A stretch of DNA of 64,000 nucleotides from Plasmopara viticola (GCA_001695595.3 MBPM02000031.1:727935-791934), one strand, 5' to 3'; counted from the first letter of the stretch, positions 44,801 through 61,033 are shown. The notes: generated by a model from the sequence alone, not told the origin. Made by a program: numbers and translations.

Positions 44801-47510
44801 CGCCTGGAGAAGCAGGGTATCGATCCCTGTACCTCTCGCATGCTAAGCGAGCGCTCTACCATTTGAGCTACATCCCCGGTACATTGCACTCAACTTCGTT
44901 TAGATATAGATAAGTGCGTTCACGTCGCACCATCCCGCTTTGACTATGACACACACGATGTGATCGAAGGTCGCTTTACTAAAGCCTTTGCAAGCAAAAA
45001 CAGACAATACGACACATAACATCGTCCAGAAATGCGCGTGCCCGGATTCGAACCAGGGATATCACCGCCACAAGGTGAGGTACTGACCACTATACTACAC
45101 ACGCCTGGAGAAGCAGGGTATCGATCCCTGTACCTCTCGCATGCTAAGCGAGCGCTCTACCATTTGAGCTACATCCCCGGTACATTGCACTCAACTTCGT
45201 TTAGATATAGATAAGTGCGTTCACGTCGCACCATCCCGCTTTGACTATGACACACACGATGTGATCGAAGGTCGCTTTACTAAAGCCTTTGCAAGCAAAA
45301 ACAGACAATCGACACATAACATCGTCCAGAAATGCGCGTGCCCGGATTCGAACCAGGGATATCACCGCCACAAGGTGAGGTACTGACCACTATACTACAC
45401 ACGCCTGGAGAAGCAGGGTATCGATCCCTGTACCTCTCGCATGCTAAGCGAGCGCTCTACCATTTGAGCTACATCCCCGGTACATTGCACTCAACTTCGT
45501 TTAGATATAGATAAGTGCGTTCACGTCGCACCATCCCGCTTTGACTATGACACACACGATGTGATCGAAGGTCGCTTTACTAAAGCCTTTGCAAGCAAAA
45601 ACAGACAATACGACACATAACATCGTCCAGAAATGCGCGTGCCCGGATTCGAACCAGGGATATCACCGCCACAAGGTGAGGTACTGACCACTATACTACA
45701 CACGCCTGGAGAAGCAGGGTATCGATCCCTGTACCTCTCGCATGCTAAGCGAGCGCTCTACCATTTGAGCTACATCCCCGGTACATTGCACTCAACTTCG
45801 TTTAGATATAGATAAGTGCGTTCACGTCGCACCATCCCGCTTTGACTATGACACACACGATGTGATCGAAGGTCGCTTTACTAAAGCCTTTCAAGCAAAA
45901 ACAGACAATACGACACATAACATCGTCCAGAAATGCGCGTGCCCGGATTCGAACCAGGGATATCACCGCCACAAGGTGAGGTACTGACCACTATACTACA
46001 CACGCCTGGAGAAGCAGGGTATCGATCCCTGTACCTCTCGCATGCTAAGCGAGCGCTCTACCATTTGAGCTACATCCCCGGTACATTGCACTCAACTTCG
46101 TTTAGATATAGATAAGTGCGTTCACGTCGCACCATCCCGCTTTGACTATGACACACACGATGTGATCGAAGGTCGCTTTACTAAAGCCTTTGCAAGCAAA
46201 AACAGACAATTCGACACATAACATCGTCCAGAAATGCGCGTGCCCGGATTCGAACCAGGGATATCACCGCCACAAGGTGAGGTACTGACCACTATACTAC
46301 ACACGCCTGGAGAAGCAGGGTATCGATCCCTGTACCTCTCGCATGCTAAGCGAGCGCTCTACCATTTGAGCTACATCCCCGGTACATTGCACTCAACTTC
46401 GTTTAGATATAGATAAGTGCGTTCACGTCGCACCATCCCGCTTTGACTATGACACACACGATGTGATCGAAGGTCGCTTTACTAAAGCCTTTGCAAGCAA
46501 AAACAGACAATTCGACACATAACATCGTCCAGAAATGCGCGTGCCCGGATTCGAACCAGGGATATCACCGCCACAAGGTGAGGTACTGACCACTATACTA
46601 CACACGCCTGGAGAAGCAGGGTATCGATCCCTGTACCTCTCGCATGCTAAGCGAGCGCTCTACCATTTGAGCTACATCCCCGGTACATTGCACTCAACTT
46701 CGTTTAGATATAGATAAGTGCGTTCACGTCGCACCATCCCGCTTTGACTATGACACACACGATGTGATCGAAGGTCGCTTTACTAAGCCTTTGCAAGCAA
46801 AAACAGACAATACGACACATAACATCGTCCAGAAATGCGCGTGCCCGGATTCGAACCAGGGATATCACCGCCACAAGGTGAGGTACTGACCACTATACTA
46901 CACACGCCTGGAGAAGCAGGGTATCGATCCCTGTACCTCTCGCATGCTAAGCGAGCGCTCTACCATTTGAGCTACATCCCCGGTACATTGCACTCAACTT
47001 CGTTTAGATATAGATAAGTGCGTTCACGTCGCACCATCCCGCTTTGACTATGACACACACGATGTGATCGAAGGTCGCTTTACTAAAGCCTTTGCAAGCA
47101 AAAACAGACAATACGACACATAACATCGTCCAGAAATGCGCGTGCCCGGATTCGAACCAGGGATATCACCGCCACAAGGTGAGGTACTGACCACTATACT
47201 ACACACGCCTGGAGAAGCAGGGTATCGATCCCTGTACCTCTCGCATGCTAAGCGAGCGCTCTACCATTTGAGCTACATCCCCGGTACATTGCACTCAACT
47301 TCGTTTAGATATAGATAAGTGCGTTCACGTCGCACCATCCCGCTTTGACTATGACACACACGATGTGATCGAAGGTCGCTTTACTAAAGCCTTTGCAAGC
47401 AAAAACAGACAATACGACACATAACATCGTCCAGAAATGCGCGTGCCCGGATTCGAACCAGGGATATCACCGCCACAAGGTGAGGTACTGACCACTATAC
47501 TACACACGCC

Positions 47511-47582
47511 TGGAGAAGCAGGGTATCGATCCCTGTACCTCTCGCATGCTAAGCGAGCGCTCTACCATTTGAGCTACATCCC
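47511..47582 (-). tRNA. tRNA-Ala(AGC) copy with one base missing at the 5' end
   Basis: Three G instead of four at the RNA 5' end, which disrupts the acceptor stem. The same deletion is at 48112-48182. Either a true defective copy or a homopolymer consensus error. Confidence 0.75.
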
Positions 47583-50500
47583 GGTACATTGCACTCAACT
47601 TCGTTTAGATATAGATAAGTGCGTTCACGTCGCACCATCCCGCTTTGACTATGACACACACGATGTGATCGAAGGTCGCTTTACTAAAGCCTTTCAAGCA
47701 AAAACAGACAATTCGACACATAACATCGTCCAGAAATGCGCGTGCCCGGATTCGAACCAGGGATATCACCGCCACAAGGTGAGGTACTGACCACTATACT
47801 ACACACGCCTGGAGAAGCAGGGTATCGATCCCTGTACCTCTCGCATGCTAAGCGAGCGCTCTACCATTTGAGCTACATCCCCGGTACATTGCACTCAACT
47901 TCGTTTAGATATAGATAAGTGCGTTCACGTCGCACCATCCCGCTTTGACTATGACACACACGATGTGATCGAAGGTCGCTTTACTAAAGCCTTTGCAAGC
48001 AAAAACAGACAATTCGACACATAACATCGTCCAGAAATGCGCGTGCCCGGATTCGAACCAGGGATATCACCGCCACAAGGTGAGGTACTGACCACTATAC
48101 TACACACGCCTGGAGAAGCAGGGTATCGATCCCTGTACCTCTCGCATGCTAAGCGAGCGCTCTACCATTTGAGCTACATCCCGGTACATTGCACTCAACT
48201 TCGTTTAGATATAGATAAGTGCGTTCACGTCGCACCATCCCGCTTTGACTATGACACACACGATGTGATCGAAGGTCGCTTTACTAAAGCCTTTCAAGCA
48301 AAAACAGACAATACGACACATAACATCGTCCAGAAATGCGCGTGCCCGGATTCGAACCAGGGATATCACCGCCACAAGGTGAGGTACTGACCACTATACT
48401 ACACACGCCTGGAGAAGCAGGGTATCGATCCCTGTACCTCTCGCATGCTAAGCGAGCGCTCTACCATTTGAGCTACATCCCCGGTACATTGCACTCAACT
48501 TCGTTTAGATATAGATAAGTGCGTTCACGTCGCACCATCCCGCTTTGACTATGACACACACGATGTGATCGAAGGTCGCTTTACTAAAGCCTTTGCAAGC
48601 AAAAACAGACAATACGACACATAACATCGTCCAGAAATGCGCGTGCCCGGATTCGAACCAGGGATATCACCGCCACAAGGTGAGGTACTGACCACTATAC
48701 TACACACGCCTGGAGAAGCAGGGTATCGATCCCTGTACCTCTCGCATGCTAAGCGAGCGCTCTACCATTTGAGCTACATCCCCGGTACATTGCACTCAAC
48801 TTCGTTTAGATATAGATAAGTGCGTTCACGTCGCACCATCCCGCTTTGACTATGACACACACGATGTGATCGAAGGTCGCTTTACTAAAGCCTTTGCAAG
48901 CAAAAACAGACAATACGACACATAACATCGTCCAGAAATGCGCGTGCCCGGATTCGAACCAGGGATATCACCGCCACAAGGTGAGGTACTGACCACTATA
49001 CTACACACGCCTGGAGAAGCAGGGTATCGATCCCTGTACCTCTCGCATGCTAAGCGAGCGCTCTACCATTTGAGCTACATCCCCGGTACATTGCACTCAA
49101 CTTCGTTTAGATATAGATAAGTGCGTTCACGTCGCACCATCCCGCTTTGACTATGACACACACGATGTGATCGAAGGTCGCTTTACTAAAGCCTTTGCAA
49201 GCAAAAACAGACAATTCGACACATAACATCGTCCAGAAATGCGCGTGCCCGGATTCGAACCAGGGATATCACCGCCACAAGGTGAGGTACTGACCACTAT
49301 ACTACACACGCCTGGAGAAGCAGGGTATCGATCCCTGTACCTCTCGCATGCTAAGCGAGCGCTCTACCATTTGAGCTACATCCCCGGTACATTGCACTCA
49401 ACTTCGTTTAGATATAGATAAGTGCGTTCACGTCGCACCATCCCGCTTTGACTATGACACACACGATGTGATCGAAGGTCGCTTTACTAAAGCCTTTGCA
49501 AGCAAAAACAGACAATACGACACATAACATCGTCCAGAAATGCGCGTGCCCGGATTCGAACCAGGGATATCACCGCCACAAGGTGAGGTACTGACCACTA
49601 TACTACACACGCCTGGAGAAGCAGGGTATCGATCCCTGTACCTCTCGCATGCTAAGCGAGCGCTCTACCATTTGAGCTACATCCCCGGTACATTGCACTC
49701 AACTTCGTTTAGATATAGATAAGTGCGTTCACGTCGCACCATCCCGCTTTGACTATGACACACACGATGTGATCGAAGGTCGCTTTACTAAAGCCTTTGC
49801 AAGCAAAAACAGACAATTCGACACATAACATCGTCCAGAAATGCGCGTGCCCGGATTCGAACCAGGGATATCACCGCCACAAGGTGAGGTACTGACCACT
49901 ATACTACACACGCCTGGAGAAGCAGGGTATCGATCCCTGTACCTCTCGCATGCTAAGCGAGCGCTCTACCATTTGAGCTACATCCCCGGTACATTGCACT
50001 CAACTTCGTTTAGATATAGATAAGTGCGTTCACGTCGCACCATCCCGCTTTGACTATGACACACACGATGTGATCGAAGGTCGCTTTACTAAAGCCTTTC
50101 AAGCAAAAACAGACAATACGACACATAACATCGTCCAGAAATGCGCGTGCCCGGATTCGAACCAGGGATATCACCGCCACAAGGTGAGGTACTGACCACT
50201 ATACTACACACGCCTGGAGAAGCAGGGTATCGATCCCTGTACCTCTCGCATGCTAAGCGAGCGCTCTACCATTTGAGCTACATCCCCGGTACATTGCACT
50301 CAACTTCGTTTAGATATAGATAAGTGCGTTCACGTCGCACCATCCCGCTTTGACTATGACACACACGATGTGATCGAAGGTCGCTTTACTAAAGCCTTTC
50401 AAGCAAAAACAGACAATACGACACATAACATCGTCCAGAAATGCGCGTGCCCGGATTCGAACCAGGGATATCACCGCCACAAGGTGAGGTACTGACCACT

Positions 50501-53500
50501 ATACTACACACGCCTGGAGAAGCAGGGTATCGATCCCTGTACCTCTCGCATGCTAAGCGAGCGCTCTACCATTTGAGCTACATCCCCGGTACATTGCACT
50601 CAACTTCGTTTAGATATAGATAAGTGCGTTCACGTCGCACCATCCCGCTTTGACTATGACACACACGATGTGATCGAAGGTCGCTTTACTAAAGCCTTTG
50701 CAAGCAAAAACAGACAATTCGACACATAACATCGTCCAGAAATGCGCGTGCCCGGATTCGAACCAGGGATATCACCGCCACAAGGTGAGGTACTGACCAC
50801 TATACTACACACGCCTGGAGAAGCAGGGTATCGATCCCTGTACCTCTCGCATGCTAAGCGAGCGCTCTACCATTTGAGCTACATCCCCGGTACATTGCAC
50901 TCAACTTCGTTTAGATATAGATAAGTGCGTTCACGTCGCACCATCCCGCTTTGACTATGACACACACGATGTGATCGAAGGTCGCTTTACTAAAGCCTTT
51001 GCAAGCAAAAACAGACAATACGACACATAACATCGTCCAGAAATGCGCGTGCCCGGATTCGAACCAGGGATATCACCGCCACAAGGTGAGGTACTGACCA
51101 CTATACTACACACGCCTGGAGAAGCAGGGTATCGATCCCTGTACCTCTCGCATGCTAAGCGAGCGCTCTACCATTTGAGCTACATCCCCGGTACATTGCA
51201 CTCAACTTCGTTTAGATATAGATAAGTGCGTTCACGTCGCACCATCCCGCTTTGACTATGACACACACGATGTGATCGAAGGTCGCTTTACTAAAGCCTT
51301 TGCAAGCAAAAACAGACAATTCGACACATAACATCGTCCAGAAATGCGCGTGCCCGGATTCGAACCAGGGATATCACCGCCACAAGGTGAGGTACTGACC
51401 ACTATACTACACACGCCTGGAGAAGCAGGGTATCGATCCCTGTACCTCTCGCATGCTAAGCGAGCGCTCTACCATTTGAGCTACATCCCCGGTACATTGC
51501 ACTCAACTTCGTTTAGATATAGATAAGTGCGTTCACGTCGCACCATCCCGCTTTGACTATGACACACACGATGTGATCGAAGGTCGCTTTACTAAAGCCT
51601 TTGCAAGCAAAAACAGACAATTCGACACATAACATCGTCCAGAAATGCGCGTGCCCGGATTCGAACCAGGGATATCACCGCCACAAGGTGAGGTACTGAC
51701 CACTATACTACACACGCCTGGAGAAGCAGGGTATCGATCCCTGTACCTCTCGCATGCTAAGCGAGCGCTCTACCATTTGAGCTACATCCCCGGTACATTG
51801 CACTCAACTTCGTTTAGATATAGATAAGTGCGTTCACGTCGCACCATCCCGCTTTGACTATGACACACACGATGTGATCGAAGGTCGCTTTACTAAGCCT
51901 TTGCAAGCAAAAACAGACAATACGACACATAACATCGTCCAGAAATGCGCGTGCCCGGATTCGAACCAGGGATATCACCGCCACAAGGTGAGGTACTGAC
52001 CACTATACTACACACGCCTGGAGAAGCAGGGTATCGATCCCTGTACCTCTCGCATGCTAAGCGAGCGCTCTACCATTTGAGCTACATCCCCGGTACATTG
52101 CACTCAACTTCGTTTAGATATAGATAAGTGCGTTCACGTCGCACCATCCCGCTTTGACTATGACACACACGATGTGATCGAAGGTCGCTTTACTAAAGCC
52201 TTTGCAAGCAAAAACAGACAATTCGACACATAACATCGTCCAGAAATGCGCGTGCCCGGATTCGAACCAGGGATATCACCGCCACAAGGTGAGGTACTGA
52301 CCACTATACTACACACGCCTGGAGAAGCAGGGTATCGATCCCTGTACCTCTCGCATGCTAAGCGAGCGCTCTACCATTTGAGCTACATCCCCGGTACATT
52401 GCACTCAACTTCGTTTAGATATAGATAAGTGCGTTCACGTCGCACCATCCCGCTTTGACTATGACACACACGATGTGATCGAAGGTCGCTTTACTAAAGC
52501 CTTTGCAAGCAAAAACAGACAATTCGACACATAACATCGTCCAGAAATGCGCGTGCCCGGATTCGAACCAGGGATATCACCGCCACAAGGTGAGGTACTG
52601 ACCACTATACTACACACGCCTGGAGAAGCAGGGTATCGATCCCTGTACCTCTCGCATGCTAAGCGAGCGCTCTACCATTTGAGCTACATCCCCGGTACAT
52701 TGCACTCAACTTCGTTTAGATATAGATAAGTGCGTTCACGTCGCACCATCCCGCTTTGACTATGACACACACGATGTGATCGAAGGTCGCTTTACTAAAG
52801 CCTTCGCAAGCAAAAACAAAAATTCGACACATAACATCGTCCAGAAATGCGCGTGCCCGGATTCGAACCAGGGATATCACCGCCACAAGGTGAGGTACTG
52901 ACCACTATACTACACACGCCTGGAGAAGCAGGGTATCGATCCCTGTACCTCTCGCATGCTAAGCGAGCGCTCTACCATTTGAGCTACATCCCCGGTACAT
53001 TGCACTCAACTTCGTTTAGATATAGATAAGTGCGTTCACGTCGCACCATCCCGCTTTGACTATGACACACACGATGTGATCGAAGGTCGCTTTACTAAAG
53101 CCTTCGCAAGCAAAAACAGAAATTCGACACATAACATCGTCCAGAAATGCGCGTGCCCGGATTCGAACCAGGGATATCACCGCCACAAGGTGAGGTACTG
53201 ACCACTATACTACACACGCCTGGAGAAGCAGGGTATCGATCCCTGTACCTCTCGCATGCTAAGCGAGCGCTCTACCATTTGAGCTACATCCCCGGTACAT
53301 TGCACTCAACTTCGTTTAGATATAGATAAGTGCGTTCACGTCGCACCATCCCGCTTTGACTATGACACACACGATGTGATCGAAGGTCGCTTTACTAAAG
53401 CCTTTCAAGCAAAAACAGACAATACGACACATAACATCGTCCAGAAATGCGCGTGCCCGGATTCGAACCAGGGATATCACCGCCACAAGGTGAGGTACTG

Positions 53501-56500
53501 ACCACTATACTACACACGCCTGGAGAAGCAGGGTATCGATCCCTGTACCTCTCGCATGCTAAGCGAGCGCTCTACCATTTGAGCTACATCCCCGGTACAT
53601 TGCACTCAACTTCGTTTAGATATAGATAAGTGCGTTCACGTCGCACCATCCCGCTTTGACTATGACACACACGATGTGATCGAAGGTCGCTTTACTAAAG
53701 CCTTTGCAAGCAAAAACAGACAATACGACACATAACATCGTCCAGAAATGCGCGTGCCCGGATTCGAACCAGGGATATCACCGCCACAAGGTGAGGTACT
53801 GACCACTATACTACACACGCCTGGAGAAGCAGGGTATCGATCCCTGTACCTCTCGCATGCTAAGCGAGCGCTCTACCATTTGAGCTACATCCCCGGTACA
53901 TTGCACTCAACTTCGTTTAGATATAGATAAGTGCGTTCACGTCGCACCATCCCGCTTTGACTATGACACACACGATGTGATCGAAGGTCGCTTTACTAAA
54001 GCCTTTGCAAGCAAAAACAGACAATACGACACATAACATCGTCCAGAAATGCGCGTGCCCGGATTCGAACCAGGGATATCACCGCCACAAGGTGAGGTAC
54101 TGACCACTATACTACACACGCCTGGAGAAGCAGGGTATCGATCCCTGTACCTCTCGCATGCTAAGCGAGCGCTCTACCATTTGAGCTACATCCCCGGTAC
54201 ATTGCACTCAACTTCGTTTAGATATAGATAAGTGCGTTCACGTCGCACCATCCCGCTTTGACTATGACACACACGATGTGATCGAAGGTCGCTTTACTAA
54301 AGCCTTTGCAAGCAAAAACAGACAATTCGACACATAACATCGTCCAGAAATGCGCGTGCCCGGATTCGAACCAGGGATATCACCGCCACAAGGTGAGGTA
54401 CTGACCACTATACTACACACGCCTGGAGAAGCAGGGTATCGATCCCTGTACCTCTCGCATGCTAAGCGAGCGCTCTACCATTTGAGCTACATCCCCGGTA
54501 CATTGCACTCAACTTCGTTTAGATATAGATAAGTGCGTTCACGTCGCACCATCCCGCTTTGACTATGACACACACGATGTGATCGAAGGTCGCTTTACTA
54601 AAGCCTTTCAAGCAAAAACAGACAATACGACACATAACATCGTCCAGAAATGCGCGTGCCCGGATTCGAACCAGGGATATCACCGCCACAAGGTGAGGTA
54701 CTGACCACTATACTACACACGCCTGGAGAAGCAGGGTATCGATCCCTGTACCTCTCGCATGCTAAGCGAGCGCTCTACCATTTGAGCTACATCCCCGGTA
54801 CATTGCACTCAACTTCGTTTAGATATAGATAAGTGCGTTCACGTCGCACCATCCCGCTTTGACTATGACACACACGATGTGATCGAAGGTCGCTTTACTA
54901 AAGCCTTTGCAAGCAAAAACAGACAATACGACACATAACATCGTCCAGAAATGCGCGTGCCCGGATTCGAACCAGGGATATCACCGCCACAAGGTGAGGT
55001 ACTGACCACTATACTACACACGCCTGGAGAAGCAGGGTATCGATCCCTGTACCTCTCGCATGCTAAGCGAGCGCTCTACCATTTGAGCTACATCCCCGGT
55101 ACATTGCACTCAACTTCGTTAGATATAGATAAGTGCGTTCACGTCGCACCATCCCGCTTTGACTATGACACACACGATGTGATCGAAGGTCGCTTTACTA
55201 AAGCCTTTGCAAGCAAAAACAGACAATTCGACACATAACATCGTCCAGAAATGCGCGTGCCCGGATTCGAACCAGGGATATCACCGCCACAAGGTGAGGT
55301 ACTGACCACTATACTACACACGCCTGGAGAAGCAGGGTATCGATCCCTGTACCTCTCGCATGCTAAGCGAGCGCTCTACCATTTGAGCTACATCCCCGGT
55401 ACATTGCACTCAACTTCGTTTAGATATAGATAAGTGCGTTCCGTCACGCACCATCCCGCTTTGACTATGACACACACGATGTGATCGAAGGTCGCTTTAC
55501 TAAAGCCTTTGCAAGCAAAAACAGACAATTCGACACATAACATCGTCCAGAAATGCGCGTGCCCGGATTCGAACCAGGGATATCACCGCCACAAGGTGAG
55601 GTACTGACCACTATACTACACACGCCTGGAGAAGCAGGGTATCGATCCCTGTACCTCTCGCATGCTAAGCGAGCGCTCTACCATTTGAGCTACATCCCCG
55701 GTACATTGCACTCAACTTCGTTTAGATATAGATAAGTGCGTTCACGTCGCACCATCCCGCTTTGACTATGACACACACGATGTGATCGAAGGTCGCTTTA
55801 CTAAAGCCTTTGCAAGCAAAAACAGACAATACGACACATAACATCGTCCAGAAATGCGCGTGCCCGGATTCGAACCAGGGATATCACCGCCACAAGGTGA
55901 GGTACTGACCACTATACTACACACGCCTGGAGAAGCAGGGTATCGATCCCTGTACCTCTCGCATGCTAAGCGAGCGCTCTACCATTTGAGCTACATCCCC
56001 GGTACATTGCACTCAACTTCGTTTAGATATAGATAAGTGCGTTCACGTCGCACCATCCCGCTTTGACTATGACACACACGATGTGATCGAAGGTCGCTTT
56101 ACTAAAGCCTTTCAAGCAAAAACAGACAATACGACACATAACATCGTCCAGAAATGCGCGTGCCCGGATTCGAACCAGGGATATCACCGCCACAAGGTGA
56201 GGTACTGACCACTATACTACACACGCCTGGAGAAGCAGGGTATCGATCCCTGTACCTCTCGCATGCTAAGCGAGCGCTCTACCATTTGAGCTACATCCCC
56301 GGTACATTGCACTCAACTTCGTTTAGATATAGATAAGTGCGTTCACGTCGCACCATCCCGCTTTGACTATGACACACACGATGTGATCGAAGGTCGCTTT
56401 ACTAAAGCCTTTGCAAGCAAAAACAGACAATACGACACATAACATCGTCCAGAAATGCGCGTGCCCGGATTCGAACCAGGGATATCACCGCCACAAGGTG

Positions 56501-57730
56501 AGGTACTGACCACTATACTACACACGCCTGGAGAAGCAGGGTATCGATCCCTGTACCTCTCGCATGCTAAGCGAGCGCTCTACCATTTGAGCTACATCCC
56601 CGGTACATTGCACTCAACTTCGTTTAGATATAGATAAGTGCGTTCACGTCGCACCATCCCGCTTTGACTATGACACACACGATGTGATCGAAGGTCGCTT
56701 TACTAAAGCCTTTGCAAGCAAAAACAGACAATTCGACACATAACATCGTCCAGAAATGCGCGTGCCCGGATTCGAACCAGGGATATCACCGCCACAAGGT
56801 GAGGTACTGACCACTATACTACACACGCCTGGAGAAGCAGGGTATCGATCCCTGTACCTCTCGCATGCTAAGCGAGCGCTCTACCATTTGAGCTACATCC
56901 CCGGTACATTGCACTCAACTTCGTTTAGATATAGATAAGTGCGTTCACGTCGCACCATCCCGCTTTGACTATGACACACACGATGTGATCGAAGGTCGCT
57001 TTACTAAAGCCTTTGCAAGCAAAAACAGACAATTCGACACATAACATCGTCCAGAAATGCGCGTGCCCGGATTCGAACCAGGGATATCACCGCCACAAGG
57101 TGAGGTACTGACCACTATACTACACACGCCTGGAGAAGCAGGGTATCGATCCCTGTACCTCTCGCATGCTAAGCGAGCGCTCTACCATTTGAGCTACATC
57201 CCCGGTACATTGCACTCAACTTCGTTTAGATATAGATAAGTGCGTTCACGTCGCACCATCCCGCTTTGACTATGACACACACGATGTGATCGAAGGTCGC
57301 TTTACTAAAGCCTTTGCAAGCAAAAACAGACAATACGACACATAACATCGTCCAGAAATGCGCGTGCCCGGATTCGAACCAGGGATATCACCGCCACAAG
57401 GTGAGGTACTGACCACTATACTACACACGCCTGGAGAAGCAGGGTATCGATCCCTGTACCTCTCGCATGCTAAGCGAGCGCTCTACCATTTGAGCTACAT
57501 CCCCGGTACATTGCACTCAACTTCGTTTAGATATAGATAAGTGCGTTCACGTCGCACCATCCCGCTTTGACTATGACACACACGATGTGATCGAAGGTCG
57601 CTTTACTAAGCCTTTCAAGCAAAAACAGACAATACGACACATAACATCGTCCAGAAATGCGCGTGCCCGGATTCGAACCAGGGATATCACCGCCACAAGG
57701 TGAGGTACTGACCACTATACTACACACGCC

Positions 57731-57802
57731 TGGAGAAGCAGGGTATCGATCCTGTACCTCTCGCATGCTAAGCGAGCGCTCTACCATTTGAGCTACATCC
57801 CC
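57731..57802 (-). tRNA. tRNA-Ala(AGC) copy with a T-stem deletion
   Basis: GATCCTG replaces GATCCCTG on the plus strand, removing one base of the T stem. One G is also missing just outside the gene. Probably non-functional if real. Confidence 0.75.
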
Positions 57803-60800
57803 GTACATTGCACTCAACTTCGTTTAGATATAGATAAGTGCGTTCACGTCGCACCATCCCGCTTTGACTATGACACACACGATGTGATCGAAGGTCGCTT
57901 TACTAAAGCCTTTGCAAGCAAAAACAGACAATTCGACACATAACATCGTCCAGAAATGCGCGTGCCCGGATTCGAACCAGGGATATCACCGCCACAAGGT
58001 GAGGTACTGACCACTATACTACACACGCCTGGAGAAGCAGGGTATCGATCCCTGTACCTCTCGCATGCTAAGCGAGCGCTCTACCATTTGAGCTACATCC
58101 CCGGTACATTGCACTCAACTTCGTTAGATATAGATAAGTGCGTTCACGTCGCACCATCCCGCTTTGACTATGACACACACGATGTGATCGAAGGTCGCTT
58201 TACTAAAGCCTTTGCAAGCAAAAACAGACAATACGACACATAACATCGTCCAGAAATGCGCGTGCCCGGATTCGAACCAGGGATATCACCGCCACAAGGT
58301 GAGGTACTGACCACTATACTACACACGCCTGGAGAAGCAGGGTATCGATCCCTGTACCTCTCGCATGCTAAGCGAGCGCTCTACCATTTGAGCTACATCC
58401 CCGGTACATTGCACTCAACTTCGTTTAGATATAGATAAGTGCGTTCACGTCGCACCATCCCGCTTTGACTATGACACACACGATGTGATCGAAGGTCGCT
58501 TTACTAAAGCCTTTGCAAGCAAAAACAGACAATACGACACATAACATCGTCCAGAAATGCGCGTGCCCGGATTCGAACCAGGGATATCACCGCCACAAGG
58601 TGAGGTACTGACCACTATACTACACACGCCTGGAGAAGCAGGGTATCGATCCCTGTACCTCTCGCATGCTAAGCGAGCGCTCTACCATTTGAGCTACATC
58701 CCCGGTACATTGCACTCAACTTCGTTTAGATATAGATAAGTGCGTTCACGTCGCACCATCCCGCTTTGACTATGACACACACGATGTGATCGAAGGTCGC
58801 TTTACTAAAGCCTTTGCAAGCAAAAACAGACAATTCGACACATAACATCGTCCAGAAATGCGCGTGCCCGGATTCGAACCAGGGATATCACCGCCACAAG
58901 GTGAGGTACTGACCACTATACTACACACGCCTGGAGAAGCAGGGTATCGATCCCTGTACCTCTCGCATGCTAAGCGAGCGCTCTACCATTTGAGCTACAT
59001 CCCCGGTACATTGCACTCAACTTCGTTTAGATATAGATAAGTGCGTTCACGTCGCACCATCCCGCTTTGACTATGACACACACGATGTGATCGAAGGTCG
59101 CTTTACTAAAGCCTTTGCAAGCAAAAACAGACAATACGACACATAACATCGTCCAGAAATGCGCGTGCCCGGATTCGAACCAGGGATATCACCGCCACAA
59201 GGTGAGGTACTGACCACTATACTACACACGCCTGGAGAAGCAGGGTATCGATCCCTGTACCTCTCGCATGCTAAGCGAGCGCTCTACCATTTGAGCTACA
59301 TCCCCGGTACATTGCACTCAACTTCGTTTAGATATAGATAAGTGCGTTCACGTCGCACCATCCCGCTTTGACTATGACACACACGATGATGATCGAAGGT
59401 CGCTTTACTAAAGCCTTTGCAAGCAAAAACAGACAATACGACACATAACATCGTCCAGAAATGCGCGTGCCCGGATTCGAACCAGGGATATCACCGCCAC
59501 AAGGTGAGGTACTGACCACTATACTACACACGCCTGGAGAAGCAGGGTATCGATCCCTGTACCTCTCGCATGCTAAGCGAGCGCTCTACCATTTGAGCTA
59601 CATCCCCGGTACATTGCACTCAACTTCGTTTAGATATAGATAAGTGCGTTCACGTCGCACCATCCCGCTTTGACTATGACACACACGATGTGATCGAAGG
59701 TCGCTTTACTAAAGCCTTTCAAGCAAAAACAGACAATACGACACATAACATCGTCCAGAAATGCGCGTGCCCGGATTCGAACCAGGGATATCACCGCCAC
59801 AAGGTGAGGTACTGACCACTATACTACACACGCCTGGAGAAGCAGGGTATCGATCCCTGTACCTCTCGCATGCTAAGCGAGCGCTCTACCATTTGAGCTA
59901 CATCCCCGGTACATTGCACTCAACTTCGTTTAGATATAGATAAGTGCGTTCACGTCGCACCATCCCGCTTTGACTATGACACACACGATGTGATCGAAGG
60001 TCGCTTTACTAAAGCCTTTGCAAGCAAAAACAGACAATACGACACATAACATCGTCCAGAAATGCGCGTGCCCGGATTCGAACCAGGGATATCACCGCCA
60101 CAAGGTGAGGTACTGACCACTATACTACACACGCCTGGAGAAGCAGGGTATCGATCCCTGTACCTCTCGCATGCTAAGCGAGCGCTCTACCATTTGAGCT
60201 ACATCCCCGGTACATTGCACTCAACTTCGTTTAGATATAGATAAGTGCGTTCACGTCGCACCATCCCGCTTTGACTATGACACACACGATGTGATCGAAG
60301 GTCGCTTTACTAAAGCCTTTGCAAGCAAAAACAGACAATACGACACATAACATCGTCCAGAAATGCGCGTGCCCGGATTCGAACCAGGGATATCACCGCC
60401 ACAAGGTGAGGTACTGACCACTATACTACACACGCCTGGAGAAGCAGGGTATCGATCCCTGTACCTCTCGCATGCTAAGCGAGCGCTCTACCATTTGAGC
60501 TACATCCCCGGTACATTGCACCAACTTCGTTTAGATATAGATAAGCGTTCACGTCGCACCATCCCGCTTTGACTATGACACACACGATGTGATCGAAGGT
60601 CGCTTTACTAAAGCCTTTGCAAGCAAAAACAGACAATACGACACATAACATCGTCCAGAAATGCGCGTGCCCGGATTCGAACCAGGGATATCACCGCCAC
60701 AAGGTGAGGTACTGACCACTATACTACACACGCCTGGAGAAGCAGGGTATCGATCCCTGTACCTCTCGCATGCTAAGCGAGCGCTCTACCATTTGAGCTA

Positions 60801-60962
60801 CATCCCCGGTACATTGCACTCAACTTCGTTTAGATATAGATAAGTGCGTTCACGTCGCACCATCCCGCTTTGACTATGACACACACGATGTGATCGAAGG
60901 TCGCTTTACTAAAGCCTTTGCAAGCAAAAACAGACAATACGACACATAACATCGTCCAGAAA

Positions 60963-61033
60963 TGCGCGTGCCCGGATTCGAACCAGGGATATCACCGCCA
61001 CAAGGTGAGGTACTGACCACTATACTCACACGC
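60963..61033 (-). tRNA. tRNA-His(GTG) copy with one base missing
   Basis: TATACTCACACGC replaces TATACTACACACGC, deleting one base next to the acceptor stem. The paired Ala at 61035-61106 also lacks one of its four 5' G. Confidence 0.75.
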
